DNA of 64,000 nt, from contig NC_048542.1 in assembly GCF_902806685.2 (NCBI RefSeq), forward strand, positions 3,270,533 through 3,334,532, read 5' to 3'. This document shows, piece after piece, positions 43,463-52,968 of the stretch (position 1 is its first letter; each line of letters begins with the position of its first letter). The translations under genes were made by a program, and so were the position numbers. Below the pieces are notes generated by a model. It saw nothing but the letters and a program-made list of their open reading frames with translations, was not told the origin of the DNA and made no database searches. The DNA comes from Maniola hyperantus (taxonomy: Eukaryota > Arthropoda > Insecta > Lepidoptera > Nymphalidae).

Positions 43463-43994
43463 AGGGCCGGTTGTTTCAAACTATTGGTCTTCGTAAGATA
43501 CGTTCGTTAAAATTTAACAGACGTAGACGAACTTTAACATCTGTTAATTTAAGAATGTTGCTTCATTGTACAGAAACTGTTCGTCATTGTTATTTTGGTT
43601 GCGAAACAAACCCTAAAAATTAACTTACTTCTCCGTATCCTTTTTTTATTTCATTTTATATTAAATTATATAGTTGTTAATATTGCTACTTCGCATTTTA
43701 AACACTTTTTCTTTCATACAAATTCTCTTTCATCTTCAAACAAACTACCATTAAAAGCATTGAATTCAATTGATTCCATTATAATTTGTAAATAAAATAT
43801 TCCGTTTGTAAGAAGTATAAAGTTACGAACTGATTTGACGATCACCAATGGCGCCAGCACAGGTTAACGTAAACGTAACTTTTTAACGAACGTTAGCGCT
43901 AATAGATGCTGAATCAACGCTTTTTCTTTACTTACGTTCGTTAGCGCCATATTTAAAGGTTAAGTGTCCGTCATAAGTTGTTGAAACAACCGAC
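43463..43994. mobile_element. Inverted-repeat element, AGGGCCGGTTGTTTCAA ends
   Basis: Left end AGGGCCGGTTGTTTCAAACT and, inverted, TTGTTGAAACAACCGACCCT at the right, with subterminal ACGTTCGTTA-type motifs in both halves (43500-43530, 43880-43950). About 530 bp, no transposase, so a MITE. Flanks CTA/CTAG suggest a short target duplication, not certain. Confidence 0.75.
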
Positions 43995-44019
43995 CCTAGT
44001 ATTATTAAACTACCTACGT

Positions 44020-44166
44020 ATAGTCCGCGACAGGTCGAGATGGCAGTCGGGGAGGGAACGCCCCGCACACCCACACAGCCCCCACGCTAACACGGTGCGG
44101 GTGAGTGCGAGTGCGGGGCGTACCCCGCTTACCCCGATTGCTATCTCAACCTGTCGCGGACTATAC
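44020..44166. mobile_element. Hairpin MITE (CGACAGGTCGAGAT family), best copy
   Basis: TATAGTCCGCGACAGGTCGA at the left and, inverted, CAACCTGTCGCGGACTATA at the right, with a GC-rich palindromic middle (CCCCGCAC / GTGCGGGG). Confidence 0.9.
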
Positions 44167-44265
44167 TTTCGAACCACAGACCACTTGGAATCCATCCGGG
44201 GAGGTTTTTCACAAGGACTCAGCTCGCTACGCATCGCGGCAGTCTCAACCACGACGCGGAGGTAG

Positions 44266-44335
44266 CTGAGTCTGGCGGCCTCAGCGACCAGCGTGCTGTT
44301 CACCATGCTGCATATCGTGGAATTCTTCAGTTTCT
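44266..44335 (+). pseudogene. Ghost copy of part of the transporter's first coding exon
   Basis: CAGCGTGCTGTTCACCATGC followed by TGCATATCGTGG matches 44978-45012 of the exon (TCAGCGTGCTGTTCACCATG, TATCGTGGAC) with a few changes and a short indel before it. No acceptor or donor. It lies ~600 bp upstream of the real exon. Confidence 0.6.
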
Positions 44336-44539
44336 AGTTGTTTTCATGTAGTGGTTCTGATCCTTGGTGCGTTTCTATTAGGCTGCGTCTGAGGTGGTGA
44401 GGAAGTGAAGTTGGGATTTATAGAGAAATCAGCAACGTCTTTTTGAAACATTCCAGGAACACCTGGCTTTACCACACCACCTCGGGACAGATCTTATCAT
44501 CAGATCAGATCTCATCTTGGGACTTCAGATTAAAGTGTC

Positions 44540-44712
44540 AATATTTTTTTTAAAGAATATTAGCCATGTTAAATGACTTTATTTTCCTCTCCAACTAAGC
44601 GTCAAGCTTGTGCTAGGAGTAGGTACGACAATAGTGCAACGGGCGGGGTTTTCAACCGTCAACCTTTCGGTTTTCAGTCCACTCCTTTACCCGTTGAACT
44701 ATTGAGGCTCAA
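44540..44712 (-). repeat. tRNA-derived SINE (family S2), reverse
   Basis: Same as 21196-21381: AAGAATATTAGCCATGTTAA, AAGCGTCAAGCTTGTGCTAG, ending with the inverted head CGTTGAACTATTGAGGCT. Close to the first transporter exon. Confidence 0.75.
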
Positions 44713-44866
44713 AATATTGCTCTGCTCTACCTTCCCAGGCTAAGCTGAAGCTCAAACACAAAACAATGGATATCGGGGAAAGTTTTTTTAGCTTTTTGCC
44801 TGATCCAGGGACAGCTGGCTTTAGGTCAAAGTGTAATGTCGCTCTGATCTGCCTCCCCAGGTGAAG

Positions 44867-47800
44867 ATGAAGATCCCTCGTTCAGACACGGTGCAAGGCT
44901 CGGCGGCGCTGCGTAAGCCAGTCACGGTGATGCTGTACCACGACCGCTACACGGCCGGCGAGACCACCGGCGGGCTCAGCGTGCTGTTCACCATGCTGTG
45001 TATCGTGGACCTCTTCGGCGTCTTCCCTGTCGTTGCGTTACCGAAGAGCATTATCTCTTGTGGTGAGTTTTAACTTTATAGACACCCAGAATTATTCTCC
45101 TTAAGACACAGAGAATTCAACTCCTAGAGTACGCATATACAAAGTTTTACGTGAAACAAAATCGTAAAATGTTGGCGGGGGACAGGGGAGAATGCTTTGT
45201 TGTGATTGGTGGACTTAAAAGTCACGTAATCAAAACAATGTGCGGAATGAGGGTACCGAACGGGCGTGGGCCGACTTTTATGCTAAGCAAGTGCAAGCTT
45301 TGCGAGCGGGGGTGTTCGGCTATTAGGCGTCTATTGATGGTCTATTGGTGGTCTGTGACTTAAGGCAAGGCATTCCGAACCAGTGGTAGATGCATCCGAC
45401 TATTCGAAAGTACTTGTAAAAGTTTATTTGAATAAAAAAGATTTTTACTTATTTTACGATTTACGAAAAACGGAACACTTATAGGATCACTTTGTTTTCA
45501 GTCTGTCTGTCTGTCAAGAAACCTACAGGGTACTTCCCGTTTACCTAGAATCATGAAAAAGGCAGGTAGGCCCTCGGTGCGCAAACCTGTTTCGCACTTG
45601 GCCGGTTTTTTTGTAAAAGTAAAATAGTCCTCAACTATCTGAAGTGGAGTTGTGACTTGTGAGAGTTGATTCCTTGTGTTTGGCGCACGCAGGTATCTAC
45701 GGAGTGCCGCTCGTGATATCAGTGTTCGCGCTGCAGCTGTACACGGCTGTGCTGCTGGGCCGCAGCTGGCTCCTGGCGCACGAGATATCGCCTAATATCA
45801 GAGAAAAGAGTAGGTATGGAAAACTAGTACAGTGCGACAAGGCTCGATTGGCACTTCAATGACATTGACAGGGGGCGCTGTTGAAGAACAAAGGCTTAAA
45901 ATATCCCAACAACAGGGGACACTTGACGGCAACGTTAGTTTCGATTTTCCCCACGCGCCAAGATAGCCTTGTCGCACTGTAGTTACGACGTCCGCCTTCT
46001 AATCGGAGGTCAGGGGTTCGATCCCGGGCACGCACCACTAACTTTTCGGAGTTATGTGCGTTTTAAATAATTAAATATCACTTGCTTTTACGGTGAAGGA
46101 AAACATCGTGAGGAAAACTGCATGCCTGAGCGTTCTCCACAATTTTCTCAAAGGTGTTTAAGAAGTCTACCAATCCGCACATGGCCAGCGTGGTAGTAAT
46201 ATGCAAATGCATATAATCCGGTCTCTATTGATTAGGTTGTGGAGCGACTCTCATAACTAAGATATTTTGTTTGAAAAGAGAGTTCCCACGGGATTTTTAA
46301 AAAACTAAATCCACGCGGACGACGAAGTTGCGGGCATCAGCTAGTACTTAGTTCAATAAACCATGTTACATTTTGCAGGTCTCCCTACGCTGCAGTAGCA
46401 GAACTAGCATTTGGAATGCCAGCGCGCCGGTTGGTGACGTTTCTCATAGATGCCACCGTTTTCGGCGCGGGAGTTCCCAATTTCATCTTTGGTAAGTACA
46501 CTGTGTTTGCCCCATAAGTTGCGTAGACTATGGGCAAAGTGGCCAAGTGGCGGATTTGCCCTAAGGCCCTGCAGTAGGCCCGGGCCTAGGGCGGCCCGGT
46601 ATTATGGACGGTTAATCGTGACAAAAAATTACTAATGATAACATTGATAACAAGAAATAACTCGTACCTACAAAGTTGTAAATATTCTAAAAGCTCGCGC
46701 AAATTATGGCGGGCCGCACTGCACCGCATCGTATAACAATAATCTACCTGAATCATTTTTCAAACCCCTCTCTGCGCCCAACTACGTCAAGCTGCTTGAC
46801 CGTTTCGGCAGCCCTTTAACCATTTAAAGACCGAAGTATGTACTTCAATTCGCAGCTTCCCAAAGCATGCAGTTATTTTGGTGGAAGATCACGGGAGGAG
46901 AAGTGGGGGTGACGTATTGCGTGTGGATGATACTCATCGGGTTACTGCTGTGTCCTGTTATGTGGCTTGGCTCACCCAAGGACATGAAGTGAGTAATTAC
47001 CATGTAAATAATTCTAAATACATATCAAAAATTACGGACCGGCAAGAATCGAACCCGCGTCTCTTGGGATCGCGCCCGACACTCGGACCACTAAGCTACG
47101 GCTCGCTTGCTGCCAGTGACGCTTATATGAGTGACTAGCTTATGCTCGCGACGTCGTCCGCGTGGACTACACAAATTTCAAACCCCTACTTCACCCCCTT
47201 AGGGGTTAAATTTTCAAAAATCGTTTCTTAGCTTAGATGCCTACGTCATAATAGCTATCTGCATGCCAAATTTCAGCCTGTTCGATCCAGTGGTCTGAGC
47301 TGTGCGTTGATAGATCAGTGAGTCAGTCAGTCAGTCACCTTTTCCTTTTATATATTTAGATTTTAGCTTTTTTCTTGATACACAATACCATAATTTTAAT
47401 TAGTGTAATTGGCTTTATGGCCGTTCTAATTAAATAGGTACCTAATAAATAAATAATGAAAAAAATTTCCAGGCCCATAGCCCTAACTTCAGTGTGCATA
47501 GTGACCACAGTGGCCATAGCCACCTGGACCTGCATATGCCTGGATGACTCATCCCCTCCGAGCTCTGGGGATGTCCTCAAGTACGTTCCCAATCCGAGGG
47601 ACTTTCTTGTAGCTTACGGAATTATCGCTTTTCAGGTAATACTAACACTTAGATTCCTTTGTAATGGTTTTCAAATGTAGTCCCTAATCTAGGGTATAAC
47701 TGCTTAGACAGAAATAGAACATTTCCATTTTAGTAGTTTCCCCTAAGAATTCTTCCTCTTGATTTCACCGAAAAACTAAATTACTTTAAACTTTCAAAAA

Positions 47801-50096
47801 ATATATATTGGCGTCTATTATCAGTTATTACTTTATTTGGAACTCCCAAAATTGAATTATGCTAAACATAATCCTGTTTCAAATTCAAACGTGTAAGCCA
47901 GATAAATTAATAGTCAAAAATATTGAAGACAAGGATTCAAGCTTAATGATAAGCATCAGCTTCTTTCCTGTTTTTTTTTTAAATATTTTATTACAATAAA
48001 AACTAGAGCTTTCTGGAAATTCCTTATTAATTCCAGTTCGACATCCATCCAATGCTGCTTACACTGCAAGTGGACATGAAAGACAGTCGCCGGATCAACT
48101 CGGCTGTGCTTGGCGCGTTCGGCATCACGGGCTTCATGTTCATGGTGACTTCACTACTCGCCGCCAATAGATACGGGAACAACATTGAGAACAACATTTT
48201 ACAAGGTTATACATTTGACTATTGGCCTTCATTATTTTATTCCGGGCGGGGGGTTCGGCACCTCTAATTTTTCAGTTGTGTGCGTTTAAAACAATTTTAA
48301 ATGCCACTTGCTTTAACGGTTTAAGGAAAACATATCGCGAGGAAACTTGCCTGAGATGAGAGTTTTCCATAATGTTCTCAAAGGTGTGTGAAGTCTGCCA
48401 ACTCGCACTTGGCCAGTGTGGTGGTGGTTGTTGGTCAAACCCTTCTGAGCCGGCGATGGGTTGATCATGATGATCTTCAAACTTAAATGCGTCTGCGTGA
48501 AGTTAGCTTTGCAATCTTGCGCATGGGACACTCGAGAACTAAATCACTTAACGGGCGGCGGTAGGTTCCACCTTTAAACAAAGTAACTTCTCAACTCGAC
48601 TGTACAAACGAACAAGACACATATAGCGAGAGAGAGACGCATCAAGGAACTGGCGGGAATGTAGGAGCGAGATGTGCGCTGTTACCCTCCCCGCTACCTC
48701 GGGCGACCTCGGACACCCCACATGTGTGTTCTGCGCAACGTCGTGCGCAAACTTCAGGGGCGCATTTACGTTCGTATCGTACTGTAGTTCACGTATCTAA
48801 CTTATAACTACCTAATCCAGCACTTTGTTCTAGGCATGCCACCATCAATCGCACTATACATCGTGGCGTTGTTAGTAACACTGCAGCTGTGTCTCTCCAG
48901 TGCTGTTGGCAATTCTGCGCTCTTTCAGCATATTGAGGACTTGCTTCAAATTCCTAGAGGTATGTGGCACTTAAAAAAATTATTTTGCCGCCCGCGCGTT
49001 AAATCAATTCCTTTAAAAACAATAACTTTTTCCTTTTTCCAAATAAGTAGGTAGGTACACAAAATTCGTGAATAACGTAGGACCTTGCCTAAATTCCATC
49101 AAAATTAATTAATGATGATGATGATTAGCTTAGCAATCGCTTTCCTATATTGGGTTTAACCTAGGTAGGCCGACATGTTTTGAAGCATGCTCGAAGGTGT
49201 CGTCGACACCTTCCAGATCGTAAATACCGCGCCAGCTTCACACATAAGCGTACGAATTGATTCTTCACTTTCTAGGACACGATTGAACGAGTTTACAGTG
49301 CGACAAGGCGCTATTGGCACTTGAATGACATTGACAGGGGAGCGCTGTTGGAGAACAAAGGCTTAGAATATTCAAACAAGAACAAAGGGGACACTTGACG
49401 GAAACGTTAGTTCCGATTTTCGCCACGCGCAAAGATAGCCTTGTCGCACTGTACCTACCTAGGTCTATAATAATATCTTTGATTGGGTTTAATATTCCGT
49501 TATTTTTTAACACTTCTGTTCTTATTTCAGATTTCTGCTTACAGCGTTGCCTCATCCGGTCAAGCATCGTCGCACTCGCCGTATTTCTAGGAGAGTCTGT
49601 ACCAAGATTCGACCTCGTCATGGGTCTAGTGGGTTCAACCCTAACCGGCCCCCTAATGTTCATATTCCCCCCTCTTTTCTTCCTAAAGCTCTGCCACAAA
49701 AGATCTTCTATGAAGGAACTGGATGTATTAATAGCACGTAGAAAAAAAAGCTTGACACGTATCGAAAACGATTACATCAAAAATGGCGACAGCAATGGCG
49801 ACCTGTCAAAATTCCCGCTCATTTTACCACATACACAGACTAAGTACAAAACGTTTGTCACCCAACACGAATACATATACCACATAGCTCCTAATGTAGA
49901 TGTTGCGGATTATACGGTTAAATGGTACGATGTCGTTTTGGCGGTGATTGTTATGATCATGGGCATTGTGGCTACACTTGTCGCGACGTATATAAGTTGG
50001 TCGGACGCCATTACGTCGGCAGAATTTGCGCCACCATGTTTGTTGAACGCAACAGCCGCAGCGCGGAGTTTTATAGAAGCTGCCACTCAGAAGTAA
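44867..50096 (+). CDS. AAAP-family amino-acid transporter, eight exons
   Basis: A multi-pass membrane protein of the amino acid/auxin permease family (SLC32/36/38-like), expected to move amino acids with H+ or Na+. Exons: 44861-45062, 45693-45813, 46379-46491, 46856-46988, 47473-47635, 48037-48205, 48834-48959, 49531-50096 (stop 50094-50096). All borders are GT/AG and phases agree; from ATG 44867 it is 528 residues, with about 11 hydrophobic segments. Visible: a ~40-residue cytosolic head, TM1 LFTMLCIVDLFGVFPVVALP, GIYGVPLVISVFALQLYTAV, VFGAGVPNFIFASQSMQLFW, and the FGITGFMFMVTSLLAANRYG region; a charged loop (KELDVLIARRKKSLTRIEND) before the last TM. The first exon follows an acceptor-like GCCTCCCCAG at 44860, so the ATG at 44867 is probably preceded by a spliced 5' UTR. 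Substrate not deducible. AATAAA at 50418-50423 is a likely polyadenylation signal. Confidence 0.88.
45470..45611 (+). repeat. Family-A repeat with internal deletion
   Basis: Starts AAAAACGGAACACTTATAGG and jumps from ATCATGAAAAAGGCAGGTAG straight to CCTCGGTGCGCAAACCTG and the CACTTGGCCGG end. In transporter intron 1. Confidence 0.8.
45828..45981. mobile_element. MITE with TACAGTGCGACAAGGCT ends
   Basis: TACAGTGCGACAAGGCTCGA and, inverted, ATAGCCTTGTCGCACTGTA. It starts only 14 bp after the donor of the transporter exon ending at 45813. Confidence 0.9.
45985..46225 (+). repeat. tRNA-derived SINE (family S3)
   Basis: CCGCCTTCTAATCGGAGGTC, B-box-like GGGGTTCGATCCCGGGCACG, AAGGAAAACATCGTGAGGAA, TGCCTGAGCGTTCTCCACAA, AATCCGCACATGGCCAGCGT. 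The 5' end of the tRNA-like head is missing. Second copy 48245-48475. Confidence 0.8.
47030..47108 (-). repeat. tRNA-derived SINE head, reverse
   Basis: Minus-strand sense: GAGCCGTAGCTTAGTGGTCC (A box), GACGCGGGTTCGATTCTTGC (B box). It lacks a complete, foldable tRNA body and acceptor stem, so it is a SINE head and not a tRNA gene. In transporter intron 4. Confidence 0.65.
47135..47360 (+). repeat. Non-LTR retrotransposon 3' tail (family B)
   Basis: CTTATGCTCGCGACGTCGTC, CACCCCCTTAGGGGTTAAAT, TAATAGCTATCTGCATGCCA, ending CAGTCAGTCAGTCACCTTTT and TTTATATATTTAGAT. Confidence 0.8.
48245..48475 (+). repeat. tRNA-derived SINE (family S3), eroded head
   Basis: AATGCCACTTGCTTTAACGG, GCGAGGAAACTTGCCTGAGA, CATAATGTTCTCAAAGGTGT, GCACTTGGCCAGTGTGGTGG, GGCGATGGGTTGATCATGAT end. 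In transporter intron 6. Confidence 0.8.
49294..49453. mobile_element. MITE with TACAGTGCGACAAGGCT ends
   Basis: TACAGTGCGACAAGGCGCTA and, inverted, AGCCTTGTCGCACTGTA, nearly identical in length to 45828-45981. In transporter intron 7. Confidence 0.9.
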
Positions 50097-50104
50097 GAGT
50101 GAAG

Positions 50105-50395
50105 CCACACGATGCGTTGCGTTGGCGGTGCGGCGCCTGAGCGGTGCCGCTGCGTTATCCTACATAGAAATCGCTCATCGCTGTGCAATGCTACACGATG
50201 CGTTACAACGTCGTGCGGGCGCCGCACCGCACGCGCAACGTACTTGGGAACAGAGAGACCAGGCGGGAAGGGGTATTGCAGTGCAATGCCATACATCTGC
50301 CGTAGCCCGTAGCGGCAACGCAATGTCAATAATCAAATCCACAGTGGTACGGCGCCGCAACGCAGCGGAAACGCATTGTGTGGTCTCAGTCTAAT
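50105..50395. mobile_element. Hairpin MITE (GCATCGTGTG family)
   Basis: CACACGATGCGTTGCGTTGG at the left, and inverted CGGAAACGCATTGTGTGGTC at the right, with palindromic GC-rich inner parts (CGGTGCGGCGCC / GGCGCCGCACCGC). It starts ~9 bp after the transporter stop codon, so it forms most of its 3' UTR. Confidence 0.8.
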
Positions 50396-50484
50396 TGTGG
50401 CACATATAATACTAAAGAATAAAGATGCATGTACACATTCGCATGAAGTGAGGGGGCGAGACGAAACGCGAAATGTGTGACCAA

Positions 50485-51045
50485 AATTAAAGGCTGACCA
50501 GAAAATAAAACACGTGGAACTAATTTATGCAAGACATATACTTAGTGACCATCACAGATATACACCTACAGATATGCAACTAGCGTGGCCCCCTCAGTTC
50601 CTCTCGCTCAAGCAGTGCAACTTGCGTGGTTCCCTCAGTCCCTCTCGCTCAAGCAGAGGTACTTGTGAAATGTTATTCCTTCTATTTTACGTTCGCTTCG
50701 GCTATTGTAGCCTAGTATACTGCAACCTACCATTGCATAACTTCAAAAACAACAAACAACAAAACAAATCAATTATGTATTTCTTTAAAATACTTGAGTC
50801 GACATAAGCTCACTTCACGTTATTTGTCAAGATCTACATTTTACAAAGTGGCCAGTGATGAGGACAAAAAATAATTATTTTGTCACGTTCTAATGAGAGC
50901 TTAAATGCATATAGCTATCTAGCTTTAACAGTAAGAGTCACAATAGGGCTACTTCTACAGGTATTTATTCTGAGGTGACCATAGACTATTCACAAGTGGC
51001 GCCCCCAGAGCAATTTTTTTATATTTCTGGTCAGGCTTTAATGTT
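50485..51045. mobile_element. MITE, AAAGGCTGACCAGAAA ends
   Basis: TTAAAGGCTGACCAGAAAAT at the left and TATTTCTGGTCAGGCTTTAA inverted at the right, ~555 bp apart; no transposase. A piece of the right half recurs at 20725-20940. Confidence 0.85.
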
Positions 51046-52002
51046 ATCGCAATAAGACAACCTTGCGATAGCTTTATCTAAGTGAATTATAGGTATCTGG
51101 GGGTTTTAACAATATCCTGATGTCTATAATATAATAATATAATAGGTAATAATAAAAATAAAAGGATGGATGCTTGATGAAATAAAAGATCTTTCTAACT
51201 ATAAAATGTCTTTTATTCAACAAATCCACCAATATTTAACAACCATTAGGTACAACAAGTCAGTCTATAAAATACGTTTATAATAAAAATTAAATATAGT
51301 AAATGATCATATATTTTGTAAAAGCAAAGTATATGAAACAAATAAATTGTGTCTTACAGCTCCTTCACATTATATTATATGTACGACGAATAATTGTCGT
51401 CTAAAGCGAATTTCATACTACGGCATCCGGTAAATATTGGTGTTCCCAACATTCGTACCAATTTTTAGCTCTATGCGAATTATTGTAACCTTGAATGTCT
51501 ATTTTGTCCGGATTATAATACATATTATATCCCGTAGTGTGAAATGAGCTTAAGTCTTTAATGTATTTTTATCTACACCCATCCTTTAAATCCTCTATAA
51601 AAGATTCTGAAACAGTTAGCTTATTGCCAACATTAAAACACCCAATATCTTAATAACCATTAACAGACAGACACACACTTTCGCATTTATAATATTAGTA
51701 TGGATTAACGTTTAAGGGTGCCTGGCGGGGGTTCCCACGATACTAAGTGTCTCGTAATGCATCACGTGATTTCTAATACTACTATGAAGAAAATAAAAAA
51801 AATTGGACTTTATACTTTGACGTAAGATTTTTTACACCTTTATTACCTGTTATCTCCCAAAGTCACTATGATCCAAACAAACGTTCCTTCCAGTGTTGGT
51901 GACAATACGCAGAGAAACTTTCAGCTTTTATAAAATAAGGAAGGTCTGGCACGCGCTGGCTCTTAGACCAATAGCTCTCTTTTTATAACTGTCAATCTAG
52001 TG
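51046..52002. other. Intergenic stretch, no gene seen
   Basis: AT-rich sequence between the transporter and ACSF3. It contains a short RTE-like tail end at 51660-51710 (ACACACTTTCGCATTTATAA). Nothing else recognised. Confidence 0.45.
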
Positions 52003-52190
52003 TACAGTACACGGCCAAAAGTGATTTAACATCGATCTTTAGAAGGAGATAGCAGAATTGTAGAGCACTGTCTCGGTCGTTGAGCCCAACAAAACGTCAT
52101 AATATGGGTATGAGTGACAGAGACAACGCTCTACAAACCTGAAATGTCACTCTAAAGGCCGATGTTCATCACTTTTGGCCGCGTACTTTA
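52003..52190. mobile_element. Hairpin MITE (TACAGTACGCGGCC family), copy 3
   Basis: TACAGTACACGGCCAAAAGT and inverted CTTTTGGCCGCGTACTTTA. Confidence 0.85.
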
Positions 52191-52357
52191 CCTACAAGTA
52201 TTCTGCAACTCTTTATATCTTTTGGCTAAGATTTAAGAACTATTACGGGCCCACATCAATACTTTTTTCATAAGTTAAAACACAAAACTTAAATGCAACA
52301 AATGATATACTATTATGCCTACATAAGTACAACAACTGTAACTTAAAAGTACAATTG

Positions 52358-52534
52358 TACAATATGCGGCAGAAAGAAAGGTACATTAGAAGGAGATAGC
52401 AGATTTGTAGAGCATTGTCTCTGTCGTCGAGACCGACAAAACTTCATATGGGTATAAGTGACAGAGACAACGCTCTACAAAGCCGAAATGTCATTCTTAA
52501 GGCCGATATACATTACTTTCTGCTGCGTACTGTA
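52358..52534. mobile_element. Hairpin MITE (TACAGTACGCGGCC family), copy 4
   Basis: More diverged left end (TACAATATGCGGCAGAAAG); right end TTTCTGCTGCGTACTGTA; core GACAACGCTCTACAAAGCCG kept. Confidence 0.85.
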
Positions 52535-52699
52535 CCAAAATTATTATATAAATCAACTTTGGCACAAAAAAAAAACAAATAGGAACGCGTCCCGAATTCT
52601 TCACAAACAAGTCTAATCGACTGCACTTTGGATGGGTTTTCGTATCAATAACACGGTTAACCTTAGTCTCTATTTCTTTTTTAGAACCTTAAAGCGGTT

Positions 52700-52965
52700 A
52701 ACCTCTAAATAATATCTGTCCCGGCTGTACTCGACGTTAGCCCGACTAGTTTCGAACCCATCCGTGGTCCTTTTTCAAGGGAGTCCGTCCGTTGGCAGTC
52801 AAATCTGCGGCGCGTGCGCGAACGGACTCCCTTGAAAAAGGGATGGGACCCCGGATGGGTTCGAAACTAGTCGGGCTAACGTCGACTACACACGTGAGTA
52901 CAGCCGGGACAGATATTATTTAGAATGGAAATCACTCACGGTAGTTTAAACGCTAAAACGGTTAA
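52700..52965. repeat. Palindromic repeat with GGGTTCGAAACTAGTCGGGC arms
   Basis: TATCTGTCCCGGCTGTACTC, GCCCGACTAGTTTCGAACCC and TTTTTCAAGGGAGTCCGTCC are followed ~60 bp later by the same sequence inverted, ending AGCCGGGACAGATATTATTT. A single-arm copy with the same GGAAATCACTCACGGTAGTT flank is at 27258-27400; a fragment is at 4894-4945. Its right end reaches to the ACSF3 stop codon. Confidence 0.8.
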
Positions 52966-52968
52966 CCT

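Noticed and set aside
47030..47108. tRNA-like sequence with A and B boxes
   Set aside because: Only the internal promoter boxes are kept; no full cloverleaf or acceptor stem could be paired. It is the head of a SINE.
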